NCBI RefSeq assembly: GCF_013359695.1
Contig: NZ_JABFMU010000009.1
Span: 1 to 38,637, forward strand
DNA from: Pseudomonas sp. C2B4
GTDB lineage: Bacteria; Pseudomonadota; Gammaproteobacteria; Pseudomonadales; Pseudomonadaceae
DNA: 38,637 bases
Direction: 5' to 3'
In this document: positions 14,978 to 23,198 of the stretch, piece after piece
Position numbering within the stretch: position 1 is the stretch's first letter
Layout: the number at the start of each line of letters is the position of its first letter
Position numbers and translations under genes: made by a program
Notes under the pieces: generated by a model
The model's input: only the letters and a program-made list of their open reading frames with translations
Told to the model about the DNA's origin: nothing
The model's database searches: none

Positions 14978-15997
14978 CTATTCGGCTTTCGGCGGCTTGT
15001 AGCTGATCCCGTTCGGGCCAGCACCGACCTTGTGTGTGCCGACGACCTTGCGGCTCTTCGTATCAATTACGGATACGGTGCCCGCTTCAATATTGCTGAC
15101 AAACACATAAGCGCCATCTGTGCTGATGGCCACACCATGGGCGCCCCGGCCGGTGGTCACGGTGCCAATGCTTCTGCGCGTTTGGGGATCGACGATGGAG
15201 ACTCGATCGTCCGGGTTCTGGTCACTGCCTTGGTTCGCGACATAGACCTGGCGGCTGTCAACGGTGGCCATCATCTGGATCGGCGTACGGCCCACATCAA
15301 CCTTGCCGATCACCTCGCGCCTGGCTGTGTCGATGATGCCAAGTTGGTTCGCGGCGCTGAGCGACACGAACGCCAGGTGGCCGTCGGGGGCAAAGCCCAC
15401 TTGGACAGGACCTTTACCCACTGGAATTTGCGCAGTCTCCTTGAGTGTGGCGACGTCGATAAGCGATACACTATCGCTGCGCATATTGGCGACGTAGAGT
15501 GTTTGGCCATCGGGGCTCAAGCGCAGCCCATGGGGATAGCGCCCAGTCGGAATGCCAGGTAGTTCGACCAGCTGTTTGAGGTCGAAGACCCGCACCCGAT
15601 TGGCGGCGGAATCGGTAACAAAGGCGCGCTGCCCAGTGGCGTCGGTGACCACATGAGCCGGGTGATCGCCTGCCGGCAGGCTGAACTGCGGTCTATCCAG
15701 AGCGGTGGTACTGAATACCAGCAACTGTCCACTGGCCTTTTCACCACTCGAATGTCCGGCATGTCCGGATATCCCAACAACCAAAAGCAAGCTGCCGTCG
15801 GGTGAAACCTGCACGTTGTGCGGGGAAATCGGTAAGGCGACCGTGCTGATCACACCGGTATCGAGGTCCACCTGGCTAATGGACGCCGCCCGCTCGTTGG
15901 CGGTGTAGACGCTGCCAGTCGGGCTTGCCAGGGCAAGGCCCAGGTGTGCCCCTAGGGATATACTTAAGGCCAGAGAGGTAAACCGCTTAGCGTTCAT
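14978..15997 (-). CDS. YncE-like (YVTN) beta-propeller protein, periplasmic
   Basis: The 339-aa protein starts with a signal peptide (MNAKRFTSLALSISLGAHLG, then LALASP). It then has about seven repeats of the YVTN/cytochrome-D1-like type: SPDGSLLLVVG, SPDGQTLYVANMRSDSVSLI, APDGHLAFVSLSA, VDSRQVYVANQGSDQN and STDGAYVFVSNIEAGTVSVI. It should fold as a propeller in the periplasm. Binding of a ligand or metal is possible but no enzymatic motif is seen. ATG 15997 is chosen over 16021 because the signal peptide starts there. It lies 165 bp after ccdA on the same strand, probably in one transcription unit with tlpA and ccdA. Confidence 0.88.
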   Translation of the reverse strand: MNAKRFTSLALSISLGAHLGLALASPTGSVYTANERAASISQVDLDTGVISTVALPISPHNVQVSPDGSLLLVVGISGHAGHSSGEKASGQLLVFSTTALDRPQFSLPAGDHPAHVVTDATGQRAFVTDSAANRVRVFDLKQLVELPGIPTGRYPHGLRLSPDGQTLYVANMRSDSVSLIDVATLKETAQIPVGKGPVQVGFAPDGHLAFVSLSAANQLGIIDTARREVIGKVDVGRTPIQMMATVDSRQVYVANQGSDQNPDDRVSIVDPQTRRSIGTVTTGRGAHGVAISTDGAYVFVSNIEAGTVSVIDTKSRKVVGTHKVGAGPNGISYKPPKAE

Positions 15998-16162
15998 GTT
16001 GGTGTCTCCAACGAAGGACATGGTATTGAGCCAGGCAGGCCTAAACCGATGCTCAAGCTAAGCGCCAATCGCGAAGTAGTTTGTTGATCGCGGTCAACGA
16101 TCTCTACCAGGCTCGATACTGAGTGATTGAACGCGAAAAATTTTCCAGAGGAGTACCGCTAG

Positions 16163-16906
16163 CTAGCCGATCCTGCCGAGGACCGGAAATATCTCCAGCA
16201 ACCACCAGGCAAAGCCGGTCAATTGGCCGGTCACCATGGCGCCCCCCATGAGAATCAGAATGACACCAGCGCCTATGTGGATGGACCGGCTCCAACGGCG
16301 AAGACGCTTCATCTGGGCCAGAAAATGGTTGGTGAACCAGGCCGTCAGCAGGAATGGGAGACCCAGGCCGAGCGAGTAGGTCGACAGCAATGCAACGCCA
16401 CTGGCGCCCGTACGGCCGGTGGCAGCGCTCAGCGTCAGGATGCTGCCCAGAATGGGGCCGATACAGGGCGTCCAGCCAAAGGCGAAGGCCATACCCAACA
16501 CATAGGCGGCCAGCGGTCCGCCGGTGGACTTGAACTGGTGGACGAAGCGCACGTCCATATTCAGCCAACGCGGGTTGATCAGACCGGTGATGAACAGGCC
16601 GAAGGCAATCACGATGATGCCGCCAATCAGGTTGGTCTCCTGCCGATAGGCAATCAGCAGCCGGCTGATGGCAGTAGCGCTGGCCCCCAGCGCAATGAAG
16701 ATGGTGGAAAAGCCCAGCACGAAGCTCAGGCTCATGCCGATCACGGCAAGTCGCTCCCGGTGGCTTTCTAGGACTTGCAGTTCATCCACCGAGCGGCCGG
16801 CGATGAAGGACATATAGCCTGGTACCAAGGGCAGCACACAGGGCGACAGGAACGAGATCATGCCCGCTGCAAACGCGCTGAGGATGCCGATGTCGCTAAG
16901 GTTCAT
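16163..16906 (-). CDS. CcdA/DsbD-type transmembrane electron carrier
   Basis: The 247-aa protein has six membrane helices and the two conserved CcdA cysteine motifs: FLSPCVLPLVPGYMSFIAG (Cys23) and FAFGWTPCIGPILGSILTL. CcdA carries electrons from cytoplasmic thioredoxin across the inner membrane to periplasmic thiol proteins. It starts 6 bp after the TlpA-like gene ends, so the TlpA protein is its likely acceptor. The size is that of CcdA rather than full DsbD, which also has two soluble domains. Confidence 0.92.
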   Translation of the reverse strand: MNLSDIGILSAFAAGMISFLSPCVLPLVPGYMSFIAGRSVDELQVLESHRERLAVIGMSLSFVLGFSTIFIALGASATAISRLLIAYRQETNLIGGIIVIAFGLFITGLINPRWLNMDVRFVHQFKSTGGPLAAYVLGMAFAFGWTPCIGPILGSILTLSAATGRTGASGVALLSTYSLGLGLPFLLTAWFTNHFLAQMKRLRRWSRSIHIGAGVILILMGGAMVTGQLTGFAWWLLEIFPVLGRIG

Positions 16907-16912
16907 AGCAGA

Positions 16913-17533
16913 CTATTTCCTCGCTGTGGAGGCCATTACTTCCTGCACAAACTCAATGACCTGCGGGCTGTCCCACTCGGCCGCACCGGCTTTGCGGCCA
17001 ATTTCCCGCCCTTCGCGGTCCAGCAGCAGGGTGGCCGGCAAGCCGAAGGCGCCGAGACTTTGGATGGCTTGCATCTGCTCGTCGAGGTAGATTTGGAGGT
17101 GCTGGATACCGATCTCCCGGTAAAAGTCCCGTACCACCTGCAGTCCGCCTTGATCGAGCGAGAGGGCTACCATATGGAAGTCGTTGCCGCCCAGTTTTGC
17201 CTGGAGGCGATCCAAGGTCGGCATCTCCTGACGGCAAGGGACGCACCAGGTGGCCCAGAGGTTGAGCAGAACCACCTTACCCCGGAAGTCAGCCAAGCTT
17301 CGTGGTTTTCCCTCTCCATCGACGAAACTCACATTGTCTACCGGTTTGGGCTCGGACCAGACGATCAACCCCGCCCGAGTGCTGGTTTCAGCAGTTGGCT
17401 CGGCGCCGAACGAGAGGCGAGCCCCGGCCAAAGGCAAGAGTAGGCACAGTGGCAGCCAGCAGGTCCGTAAATACCAGGACTGCCCAGTGCAGCCTGAGGC
17501 CCGGTGCGTGGCGCGGGGTAAAGCGCAGGTCAT
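16913..17533 (-). CDS. TlpA-like periplasmic thioredoxin
   Basis: The 206-aa protein has an N-terminal membrane or signal segment (TCWLPLCLLLPLAGARLSFG) and a thioredoxin fold with LNLWATWCVPCRQEMPTLDR (active site C97-V-P-C100) and cis-Pro loop FGLPATLLLD. It would reduce periplasmic disulfides with electrons from CcdA, the next gene. ATG 17533 has GAGGTG six bases upstream, better than the start at 17590. A TATAAT-like hexamer on the minus strand at 17621-17626 could be the -10 of the operon. TlpA-CcdA pairs with copper genes supply reduced thiols for copper proteins or repair. Confidence 0.9.
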   Translation of the reverse strand: MTCALPRATHRASGCTGQSWYLRTCWLPLCLLLPLAGARLSFGAEPTAETSTRAGLIVWSEPKPVDNVSFVDGEGKPRSLADFRGKVVLLNLWATWCVPCRQEMPTLDRLQAKLGGNDFHMVALSLDQGGLQVVRDFYREIGIQHLQIYLDEQMQAIQSLGAFGLPATLLLDREGREIGRKAGAAEWDSPQVIEFVQEVMASTARK

Positions 17534-17734
17534 GGCACACCTCACGAGCAACTGTTGCTTTAAACTGTCGAAGCGGCGCTGGCTGGCCACAATTACCGGG
17601 GAGGCAAGGCTGCCATTGGGATTATAGCAGTGCCTAACCGCCGTTCATGTGGCCCCTTGCCATTCCTCGTCGCGGACCTCATTAATCGGCTCCTTGGGCA
17701 AGGGAGGCTGATATGGCACTGTTGGATGAGCCGG

Positions 17735-18135
17735 CGGGTTTCAAATACTGCACCTGACGGTCAAGAAGCGAATGCGTGCGACGCTGCTGGCTATTCGAGA
17801 GGAGTTGAAGCGCCGACGTCATGACCCCATCCGGGCTAAAGGGCAATGGCTCACTTGGGTGGTGTGTGGTTACTTCAATTACCACGCGGTGCCAAGAAAC
17901 TTGAAGCTGTTGAGTGGCTTCAGGAAGGCCATATGCCGATATTGGCGTCAGGCTCTCGGCGACGCAGTCAGCGAAATCGGCTGCAATGGTCTCGCTTCGG
18001 GTTGCTCACAGATCACTACATACCGAGCCCAAAGAATGCACACCCGTATCCTGAGGATCGCTTCGCGTCACGCACCCGAGGCAGGAGCCGTATGCGGTAG
18101 TTCCGCACGTACGGATCTGTGCGGGGGGGGTGGCA
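17735..18135 (+). mobile_element. Group II intron 3' remnant (RT C-terminus plus domains V-VI)
   Basis: The frame from 17735 reads GFQILHLTVKKRMRATLLAI, REELKRRRHDPIRAKGQWLT and VCGYFNYHAVP...FRKAICRYWRQAL. This is the maturase/C-terminal part of a group II intron reverse transcriptase. It then shifts frame to RRRSQRNRLQWSRF and ...YPEDRFASRTRGRSRMR. The 34-nt hairpin at 18085-18118 (GAGCCGTATGCGG, TAG, TTCCGCACGTACGG, ATCT) has the form of intron domain V. The RT domains and 5' intron are missing, so it cannot move. Confidence 0.85.
18085..18118 (+). ncRNA. Group II intron domain V (remnant)
   Basis: Thirty-four nucleotides fold into the standard domain V hairpin. GAGCCGTATGCGG pairs with CCGCACGTACGGATCT, leaving a short loop and the expected internal bulge. 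It lies right after the end of the intron-encoded protein, where domain V belongs. G-rich sequence follows as the start of domain VI. Confidence 0.75.
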
Positions 18136-18288
18136 AGCGCAGCAAAAGTGTTGTGGATAGGAAGCACAGCAGGCTGATGCGCTGTTGCTGTTTTGATACA
18201 ACAACTGCACACATCAGATGCAGGACGCTTGACCCAACACTCACAAACTGAATTTTGGCCTATCCCTTGGAGCGCTCAGTCTCAGGAG

Positions 18289-19194
18289 TTATTCCAACGT
18301 TTGCCCCGCCTGTGCAATGGCTTTCCAGGTCTTGCCTTCGTCTTGCGAGAGATAGACGTCACGCTTGAGGGTCGCCATAGCCCACTCCTGAGCATTAGTC
18401 GGACTCTGCGCCAAGTAAGCGACGGCATCCTGATTGAGGGGGGGCAAACCGAGGGCGCGGATCTCGTGGGTCTTCAGGTCCAAGATCGAGAGCTGCGGTA
18501 CCTTGTTAAAACTGCCGAACCATAAGTTCTTTCCGTCGATGCTGAAGCTGACGCTTAGAACCTGAACGTTTTGGAGAACAGGTTGGAAGTGCTCGCCGGC
18601 ATCGCTCGATAAGAACAGGCCGCTGCTCGTCGCCACGGCAACTGTTTTGCTGTCAGTGGGATGCACCGCCAAGGCACTCGGCTCTGGCCCCATCCCTTGC
18701 GCCGATGCATGCTGCCAAGTGGCTCCGTCATTCAGGCTGTAGTACAAGCCCGCAGAAGTCATTTTCGAATTCGGGTGCGTGTTGTAAACGTAAATAGCCC
18801 CGCTGTCGAAACCGCTGGCTAACAGATGAAAGTCCGACTCTCCTTGAAGCCCGAGCTGCTGCCAGGTGCTTCCGCCGTCACTGCTCTTGATTAGCCCGAG
18901 AGGATTGACCAGTTCACTGCCACTGGCGGGATGACCGCTGCTATAGATCGCCTGACGGCCGGCAGAAAAGCCCATGTAATCGTGTTCAGGCCCAGGTGCC
19001 TTGCTCCAGTGTCCATCACGGTATATTGCCAGCCCATTATGACTGGGGATGGAAAGCTGCTGCCCATCCTGGCTGAAAGCGAGCCCGTGAACATGCATCA
19101 AGGTAACCGTCGTCGCGGCACCGGCAGCCAGGTGGGTGAGCCCCATCAACAATCCAATCGATACCGCCCGGCGTAGACGCTCTCCCAGATCCAT
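18289..19194 (-). CDS. F510_1955-type beta-propeller (sialidase/BNR-like) secreted protein
   Basis: The 301-aa protein has a signal peptide (VSIGLLMGLTHLAAGAATTV) and repeated Asp-box motifs of the BNR/Ycf48 type: SSDGGSTWQQ, SLNDGATWQH, SSDAGEHFQ and SQDEGKTWKA. It matches my memory of the family labelled 'F510_1955 glycosylhydrolase', found in copper and other metal clusters. The name does not prove enzymatic activity. It starts HVHGLAFSQDGQQL after the signal. ATG 19194 has GGAGAATGG just upstream; the longer frame to 19353 is not supported. It is divergent from the CueR-type promoter at 19465. Confidence 0.8.
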   Translation of the reverse strand: MDLGERLRRAVSIGLLMGLTHLAAGAATTVTLMHVHGLAFSQDGQQLSIPSHNGLAIYRDGHWSKAPGPEHDYMGFSAGRQAIYSSGHPASGSELVNPLGLIKSSDGGSTWQQLGLQGESDFHLLASGFDSGAIYVYNTHPNSKMTSAGLYYSLNDGATWQHASAQGMGPEPSALAVHPTDSKTVAVATSSGLFLSSDAGEHFQPVLQNVQVLSVSFSIDGKNLWFGSFNKVPQLSILDLKTHEIRALGLPPLNQDAVAYLAQSPTNAQEWAMATLKRDVYLSQDEGKTWKAIAQAGQTLE

Positions 19195-19253
19195 AGTCCA
19201 TTCTCCAATCGTGACTGAGCCCTTTCCAGTGAATATCTGGCTAACGGCCAACC

Positions 19254-19281
19254 TCATCTGCGGATGAGCCACCGCAGATGA
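19254..19281. repeat. Perfect 10-bp inverted repeat upstream of the F510-type gene
   Basis: TCATCTGCGG (19254-19263) and CCGCAGATGA (19272-19281) are exact complements separated by 8 bp. The site is 60 bp before the minus-strand start at 19194, a position for an operator or an RNA hairpin in the leader. Confidence 0.55.
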
Positions 19282-19464
19282 AATTAAAAGGGTGCCTAAC
19301 GTCGACACCCAAAGCCTGGCTCTCAACCAAAGGGGAACATAGAGCTGAGGCAATACAACTGTAGCTCACAGCCCCGTGATTGTTTTCAGCATCCACAAAT
19401 CCCGTGGCAGTCAAAATAAATTGTGCTGATTATGGTGGAGCAATTACATACCGCGCACTACCGC

Positions 19465-19495
19465 TTGACCTTCCCTCAATGACAAGGTGCAGCTT
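19465..19495 (+). promoter_or_regulatory. CueR-type (MerR-family) promoter
   Basis: TTGACC (19465-19470), a 19-bp spacer and CAGCTT. Inverted arms ACCTT (19468-19472) and AAGGT (19484-19488) stand 11 bp apart, as in CueR operators. The long spacer needs DNA distortion by a MerR-type activator. The next gene on this strand is DUF2933 (19620). No cueR gene is in the window. Confidence 0.65.
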
Positions 19496-19619
19496 TACAG
19501 TTGAGAGGTACTTCAGACGTTGGCCGAGTCGCATCTGGCCAGCATTGCGATGACTCTGAGCAACCATCTGGGCCCGCTCTGAATGATGCCCCTCTCGACT
19601 TACCCGATAGGAAAGCATC

Positions 19620-19862
19620 ATGACTCGTAATAAACCCTCAATGGTTCAGCTCGGCATCGGTGCAGCCATTATCCTGGCGGCTGCCTATGTTTTGTTTCCC
19701 GCTTTTCAAGCTTGGATCGCGGCGAATGCGCTGATCTTTCTGGTGCTGCTGTGTCCGCTGTCGATGGTGTTTTGTATGAGTAACATGCACAAGAATCCGC
19801 CAACGACCGATGACACACAGAAGATCAATCCAACCAAGCGTGATCCAGACGATATGCCGTGA
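19620..19862 (+). CDS. DUF2933-family small membrane protein
   Basis: The 80-aa protein has two close membrane segments (LGIGAAIILAAAYVLFPAFQ and ANALIFLVLLCPLSMVFCMS) and a short charged C-terminus. CPLxMxF near the end of the second segment is typical of DUF2933 proteins, often found in copper clusters and of unknown function. AGGAAAGC precedes the ATG. The CueR-type promoter lies 125 bp upstream. A second member is at 32926. Confidence 0.85.
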   Translation: MTRNKPSMVQLGIGAAIILAAAYVLFPAFQAWIAANALIFLVLLCPLSMVFCMSNMHKNPPTTDDTQKINPTKRDPDDMP

Positions 19863-19968
19863 GCGGTAACTTTTTCCATGGCTGAGCGAGTTGGGCTTGG
19901 CTGTTCAGCGATTCCTTGTACCCGAGGAAGTGCCTATTGATCCTCAAACCCTAACCAAAGGGCTCTTT

Positions 19969-19984
19969 CTGACTGATTTATAAT
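19969..19984 (+). promoter_or_regulatory. Candidate CopR box before the cus unit
   Basis: CTGACTGATTTATAAT matches CTGACA-N5-GTAAT with two differences. It lies 35 bp before the ATG of the Met/Cys-rich protein that leads cusCBA-F. It is the weakest of the boxes listed. Confidence 0.4.
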
Positions 19985-20019
19985 TGTCCGGTTCATTACT
20001 AACGACTAGACTCCCCCGC

Positions 20020-20361
20020 ATGAAACGCTACCTGCGGTGCTGTCTCATTTTCCTGATTAGCTTGGCGCTTCCCCTCAGCGGGATGGCGGGCATTCAGGCT
20101 CCGACAGAACCGTGCCCAATGAAAATGGCGGGCATGGCGATGATGGACGACATGGGCATGGACTGCTGTAACGACATGAAAAGTCCCTCCGAGCACGGCA
20201 AACCCTGCAAGCCAGGTCAGGAATGCAAGACCGGCGGCATGCTGCAAATATCGACCATCAAGCCTCCTGTTACCTTATCCAGCCCCGTAGTGCTTTCCCT
20301 CTCTAGCGATTTCCTGCCTACACTGACCCCGTCCGGGGTATGGCGACCGCCCCGCGCCTGA
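20020..20361 (+). CDS. Small Met/Cys-rich periplasmic protein leading the cus operon
   Basis: The 113-aa protein has a signal peptide (MKRYLRCCLIFLISLALPLS). The mature part is packed with likely copper ligands: CPMKMAGMAMMDDMGMDCCN, then HGKPCKPGQECKTGGM. The tail (STIKPPVTLSSPVVLSLSSD, then WRPPRA) is conserved-looking but of unknown role. It resembles unnamed proteins often found just before cusC/czcC genes. ATG 20020 is preferred over TTG 19984 because the signal peptide starts there, though the ribosome site is weak. A role as periplasmic Cu/Ag binder or sensor is inference. Confidence 0.7.
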   Translation: MKRYLRCCLIFLISLALPLSGMAGIQAPTEPCPMKMAGMAMMDDMGMDCCNDMKSPSEHGKPCKPGQECKTGGMLQISTIKPPVTLSSPVVLSLSSDFLPTLTPSGVWRPPRA

Positions 20362-20460
20362 TTCCTGTACCACACTGAGTTCTCATCCTGCCTTGGCGGG
20401 AGGGCATTTCTGCGTGCATGTCTACAAGGCGCGCAGTGGACCATCACAGGAATCGTGAGC

Positions 20461-21717
20461 ATGAACTTCCTACGTTATTGCGCAGGCTGGCCCGTCGTGG
20501 CTGCCTTGGCGACAAGCGTACTGGCATTGCCGAGCGTCGCCGCCCCGCTGACCCTCGATGAAGCCTTGCGGTTGGCCGACAACAACGCTCCATCACTGAC
20601 GGCCCAAGCAGCCAAACTGCAAGCCGCCAGCAGCGCCGCCATTCCCGCCGGCGAGCTACCCGATCCGAAGTTACTGCTGGGCGTACAGAACTATCCCATT
20701 GGTGGCCCGGATCGCTGGAGCATTGATCAGGACTTCATGACCATGCAGATGGTTGGGGTCATGCAAGAGGTGCCCAATCGCGACAAACGCCGAGCGCGTA
20801 TCGAGGTCGCTGAAGCGGCCGTTGATCGAGCCGCAGCTGAAAGTCGCGTTGAACATCTGAAGGTCCGCCAGGCCACGGCACTGGCCTGGATCAGCAGCTA
20901 TTCCGTCGAGCGTAAAGAGGCGCTGTTCCAGGACTTTTACAAAGAAAATCGTCTGTTGAGCGATACCGTGCGCGCCCAAATCGCCGGCGGTCGGGCCCAG
21001 CCTGTTGATGCGGTCACGCCGAAACAAGAGGCAGCGCAACTAGCGGAACAACAGGACGATCTGATCCGCCAGCGGGCGCAGGCCCGAGCGGCCCTCAAGC
21101 GCTGGATTGGCGTTGCTGCCAATGACCAGCCCGTAGGCCGTCTGCCCGAATGGCCCGTCGATACCTCAAGCTACGCGCATAAGTTGCAACACCACCCTGA
21201 ACTGGCAGCGTTTGCACCAATGACCCGCGAGGCCGAAGCCAAGGTGCGTGAAGCCGAGTCGGAAAAGCAGTCCGACTGGAGCTGGGAGCTTGATTACCAG
21301 CGACGCGGACGGGAGTTCGGCGACATGGTCAGCGTGCAATTCACCTTCGACCTGCCGCTGTTCCCCGGCTCGCGACAAAACCCCAAGATCGCCGCCAAAC
21401 ACGCCGAGCTGAATCAACTGGAAGCCGAGCGCGAAGCCCTTACACGCGAGCATACCGAGCAACTGGAGGCGGATCTGGCCGACTACGAGCGTCTGAACCG
21501 TGCTGTGAGTCGCAGCCAGGACAGCCTGGTCCCCCTGGCCAAGGAAAAGGTCGGACTGAGCATGGCCAGCTACCGTGCCGGGAAAGGCGACATCGCAGCT
21601 GTTATCGCGGCCCGGCGTGAACTCATCGCAGCCCGACTCAAACAAATCGACGTCGAAGAGCAGCGAGCGCTGACCAACGCGCGCTTGTATTTCAACTATG
21701 GGGACACCAGCCAATGA
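20461..21717 (+). CDS. cusC: CusC-type outer-membrane channel of a Cu/Ag RND efflux system
   Basis: The 418-aa protein has a signal peptide ending SVAAPL and two OEP repeats of the TolC type: LTLDEALRLADNNAPSLTAQ near the start and long helices with VSRSQDSLVPLAKEKVGLSM later. It forms the outer-membrane tunnel for CusBA. There is no lipobox, unlike E. coli CusC, so it is probably not lipid-anchored; CzcC-like is an alternative. The partner CusA has the Cu/Ag methionine triad, which supports the Cus name. ATG 20461 is preferred to GTG 20455 for spacing to AGGA. It overlaps cusB by 4 nt. Confidence 0.9.
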   Translation: MNFLRYCAGWPVVAALATSVLALPSVAAPLTLDEALRLADNNAPSLTAQAAKLQAASSAAIPAGELPDPKLLLGVQNYPIGGPDRWSIDQDFMTMQMVGVMQEVPNRDKRRARIEVAEAAVDRAAAESRVEHLKVRQATALAWISSYSVERKEALFQDFYKENRLLSDTVRAQIAGGRAQPVDAVTPKQEAAQLAEQQDDLIRQRAQARAALKRWIGVAANDQPVGRLPEWPVDTSSYAHKLQHHPELAAFAPMTREAEAKVREAESEKQSDWSWELDYQRRGREFGDMVSVQFTFDLPLFPGSRQNPKIAAKHAELNQLEAEREALTREHTEQLEADLADYERLNRAVSRSQDSLVPLAKEKVGLSMASYRAGKGDIAAVIAARRELIAARLKQIDVEEQRALTNARLYFNYGDTSQ

Positions 21718-23198
21718 GCACTCGAATCTGGAAAACGGCTGTGTTGACTGGCTTATCGGTCGCCCTAGGGGTTGCAGGCGGCTACTGGTTCGCTCAGCAG
21801 CGTATGAGCGCAACGCCTGGTGCGCTCGCCGAGCAGAGTCCCAAGACGCAAGACGAACGCAAGGTGCTGTATTGGTACGACCCGATGGTCCCGCAGCAGA
21901 AGTTCGATAAACCGGGCAAATCGCCCTTTATGGACATGCAGCTTGTACCGCAATACGCGGATGGCGCGACCAGCGGTGCCGCCATCAGCATCGACCCGGG
22001 TCTGACACAGAATCTGGGACTGCGCCTGGCGACCGTCACCCGTGGGGCACTTACCTCAAGCCTGGAGGTGACAGGTGTGCTGGCCTTCAACGAGCGGGAC
22101 GTTGCCGTGATCCAGGCGCGTACCGCCGGTTTTGTCGAGCGGGTTTATGCCCGTGCTGCCGGCGATGTGCTCAAGGCCAATGCACCATTGGCGGATATCC
22201 TGGTACCGGAGTGGGCTGCTGCTCAGGAAGAATTCCTCGCACTTAAACGTAATGGCGATGCCGACTTGTTGGTGGCGGCCCGCCAACGGTTGCGCCTCAC
22301 CGGGATGCCAACGGCACTGATTACCCAAGTGGAACGCAGCGGCAAGACTCAGCCGTACCTGACCCTCACCAGCCCCATTAGTGGTGTGCTGCAAGAGTTG
22401 GATGTCCGTACGGGTATGACCGTGGCGGCCGGCGAGACGCTGGCTCGCGTCAATGGCTTGAGTAGTGTCTGGCTGGCAGTGGCGGTTCCAGAGTCGGAAA
22501 CTGGATCGATCGTTGTCGGGCAAACGGTCGAAGCACGCCTGCCAGCCTTCCCGGGGACTGTACTCAAGGGCACGGTCAGCGCAATCCTGCCCGAGGCCAA
22601 CCCGGACAGCCGCACCGTTCGCGTACGCGTCGAGCTGCCCAACCCTGACGAGCGTCTCAGACCCGGATTGACGGCGCAGGTGCGCCTGAACCACACGACC
22701 GACCAAAGTGCGTTGTGGGTGCCTAGCGAGGCGGTTATTCACACCGGCCGGCGCACGCTTGTGATGCTCGCTGAGGATGCGGGTCGCTACCGTCCGGTAG
22801 AGGTGCAACTCGGGCAGGAAAACGGCGGCAAAACGGCAGTACTGCAAGGCCTGCAAGAAGGTCAACAGGTGGTCAGCTCCGGCCAGTTCCTGCTCGACTC
22901 CGAGGCCAGCCTCAAGGGCATCGTCGCCAGCACGCTGAAAATTCCAGCACCTACCACCGTAGCCCCGGCCCTTCATGAGTCGGAGGGGCAAGTCCTGCAG
23001 ATCAATAGCAAAGACGTCACACTCGCCCACGGTCCCTTCAAGACATTGGGTATGCCCGGCATGACCATGACCTTTCCGTTAGCCGACCCTGCGCTCATGC
23101 AGGGGCTCAAGTCGGGTGACAAGGTTCGTGTATCAGTCAGCCAAACCAATGATGGTTTGCGCGTTGAGCGCCTGGAAAAACTAGGGGGCCAGCCATGA
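21714..23198 (+). CDS. cusB: CusB periplasmic adaptor with fused CusF-like domain
   Basis: The 494-aa membrane-fusion protein has an N-terminal anchor (residues 8-27). The CusB metal site follows ([20 protein letters not shown], then MDMQLVP) with Met58, Met73 and Met75. Then come the lipoyl/beta-barrel parts ([37 protein letters not shown]). The last 70 residues form a CusF-like domain with [20 protein letters not shown]. In E. coli CusF a Trp covers the copper; here that place holds Met (LGMPGM). A separate CusF with the Trp is encoded at 26350. The protein hands Cu(I)/Ag(I) to CusA. It is coupled to cusC and cusA by 4-nt overlaps. Confidence 0.95.
   Translation: MSTRIWKTAVLTGLSVALGVAGGYWFAQQRMSATPGALAEQSPKTQDERKVLYWYDPMVPQQKFDKPGKSPFMDMQLVPQYADGATSGAAISIDPGLTQNLGLRLATVTRGALTSSLEVTGVLAFNERDVAVIQARTAGFVERVYARAAGDVLKANAPLADILVPEWAAAQEEFLALKRNGDADLLVAARQRLRLTGMPTALITQVERSGKTQPYLTLTSPISGVLQELDVRTGMTVAAGETLARVNGLSSVWLAVAVPESETGSIVVGQTVEARLPAFPGTVLKGTVSAILPEANPDSRTVRVRVELPNPDERLRPGLTAQVRLNHTTDQSALWVPSEAVIHTGRRTLVMLAEDAGRYRPVEVQLGQENGGKTAVLQGLQEGQQVVSSGQFLLDSEASLKGIVASTLKIPAPTTVAPALHESEGQVLQINSKDVTLAHGPFKTLGMPGMTMTFPLADPALMQGLKSGDKVRVSVSQTNDGLRVERLEKLGGQP

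Noticed and set aside
22056..23030. 324-aa minus-strand frame
   Set aside because: Shadow of cusB, a GC-rich gene that leaves its complement open; no recognisable protein.
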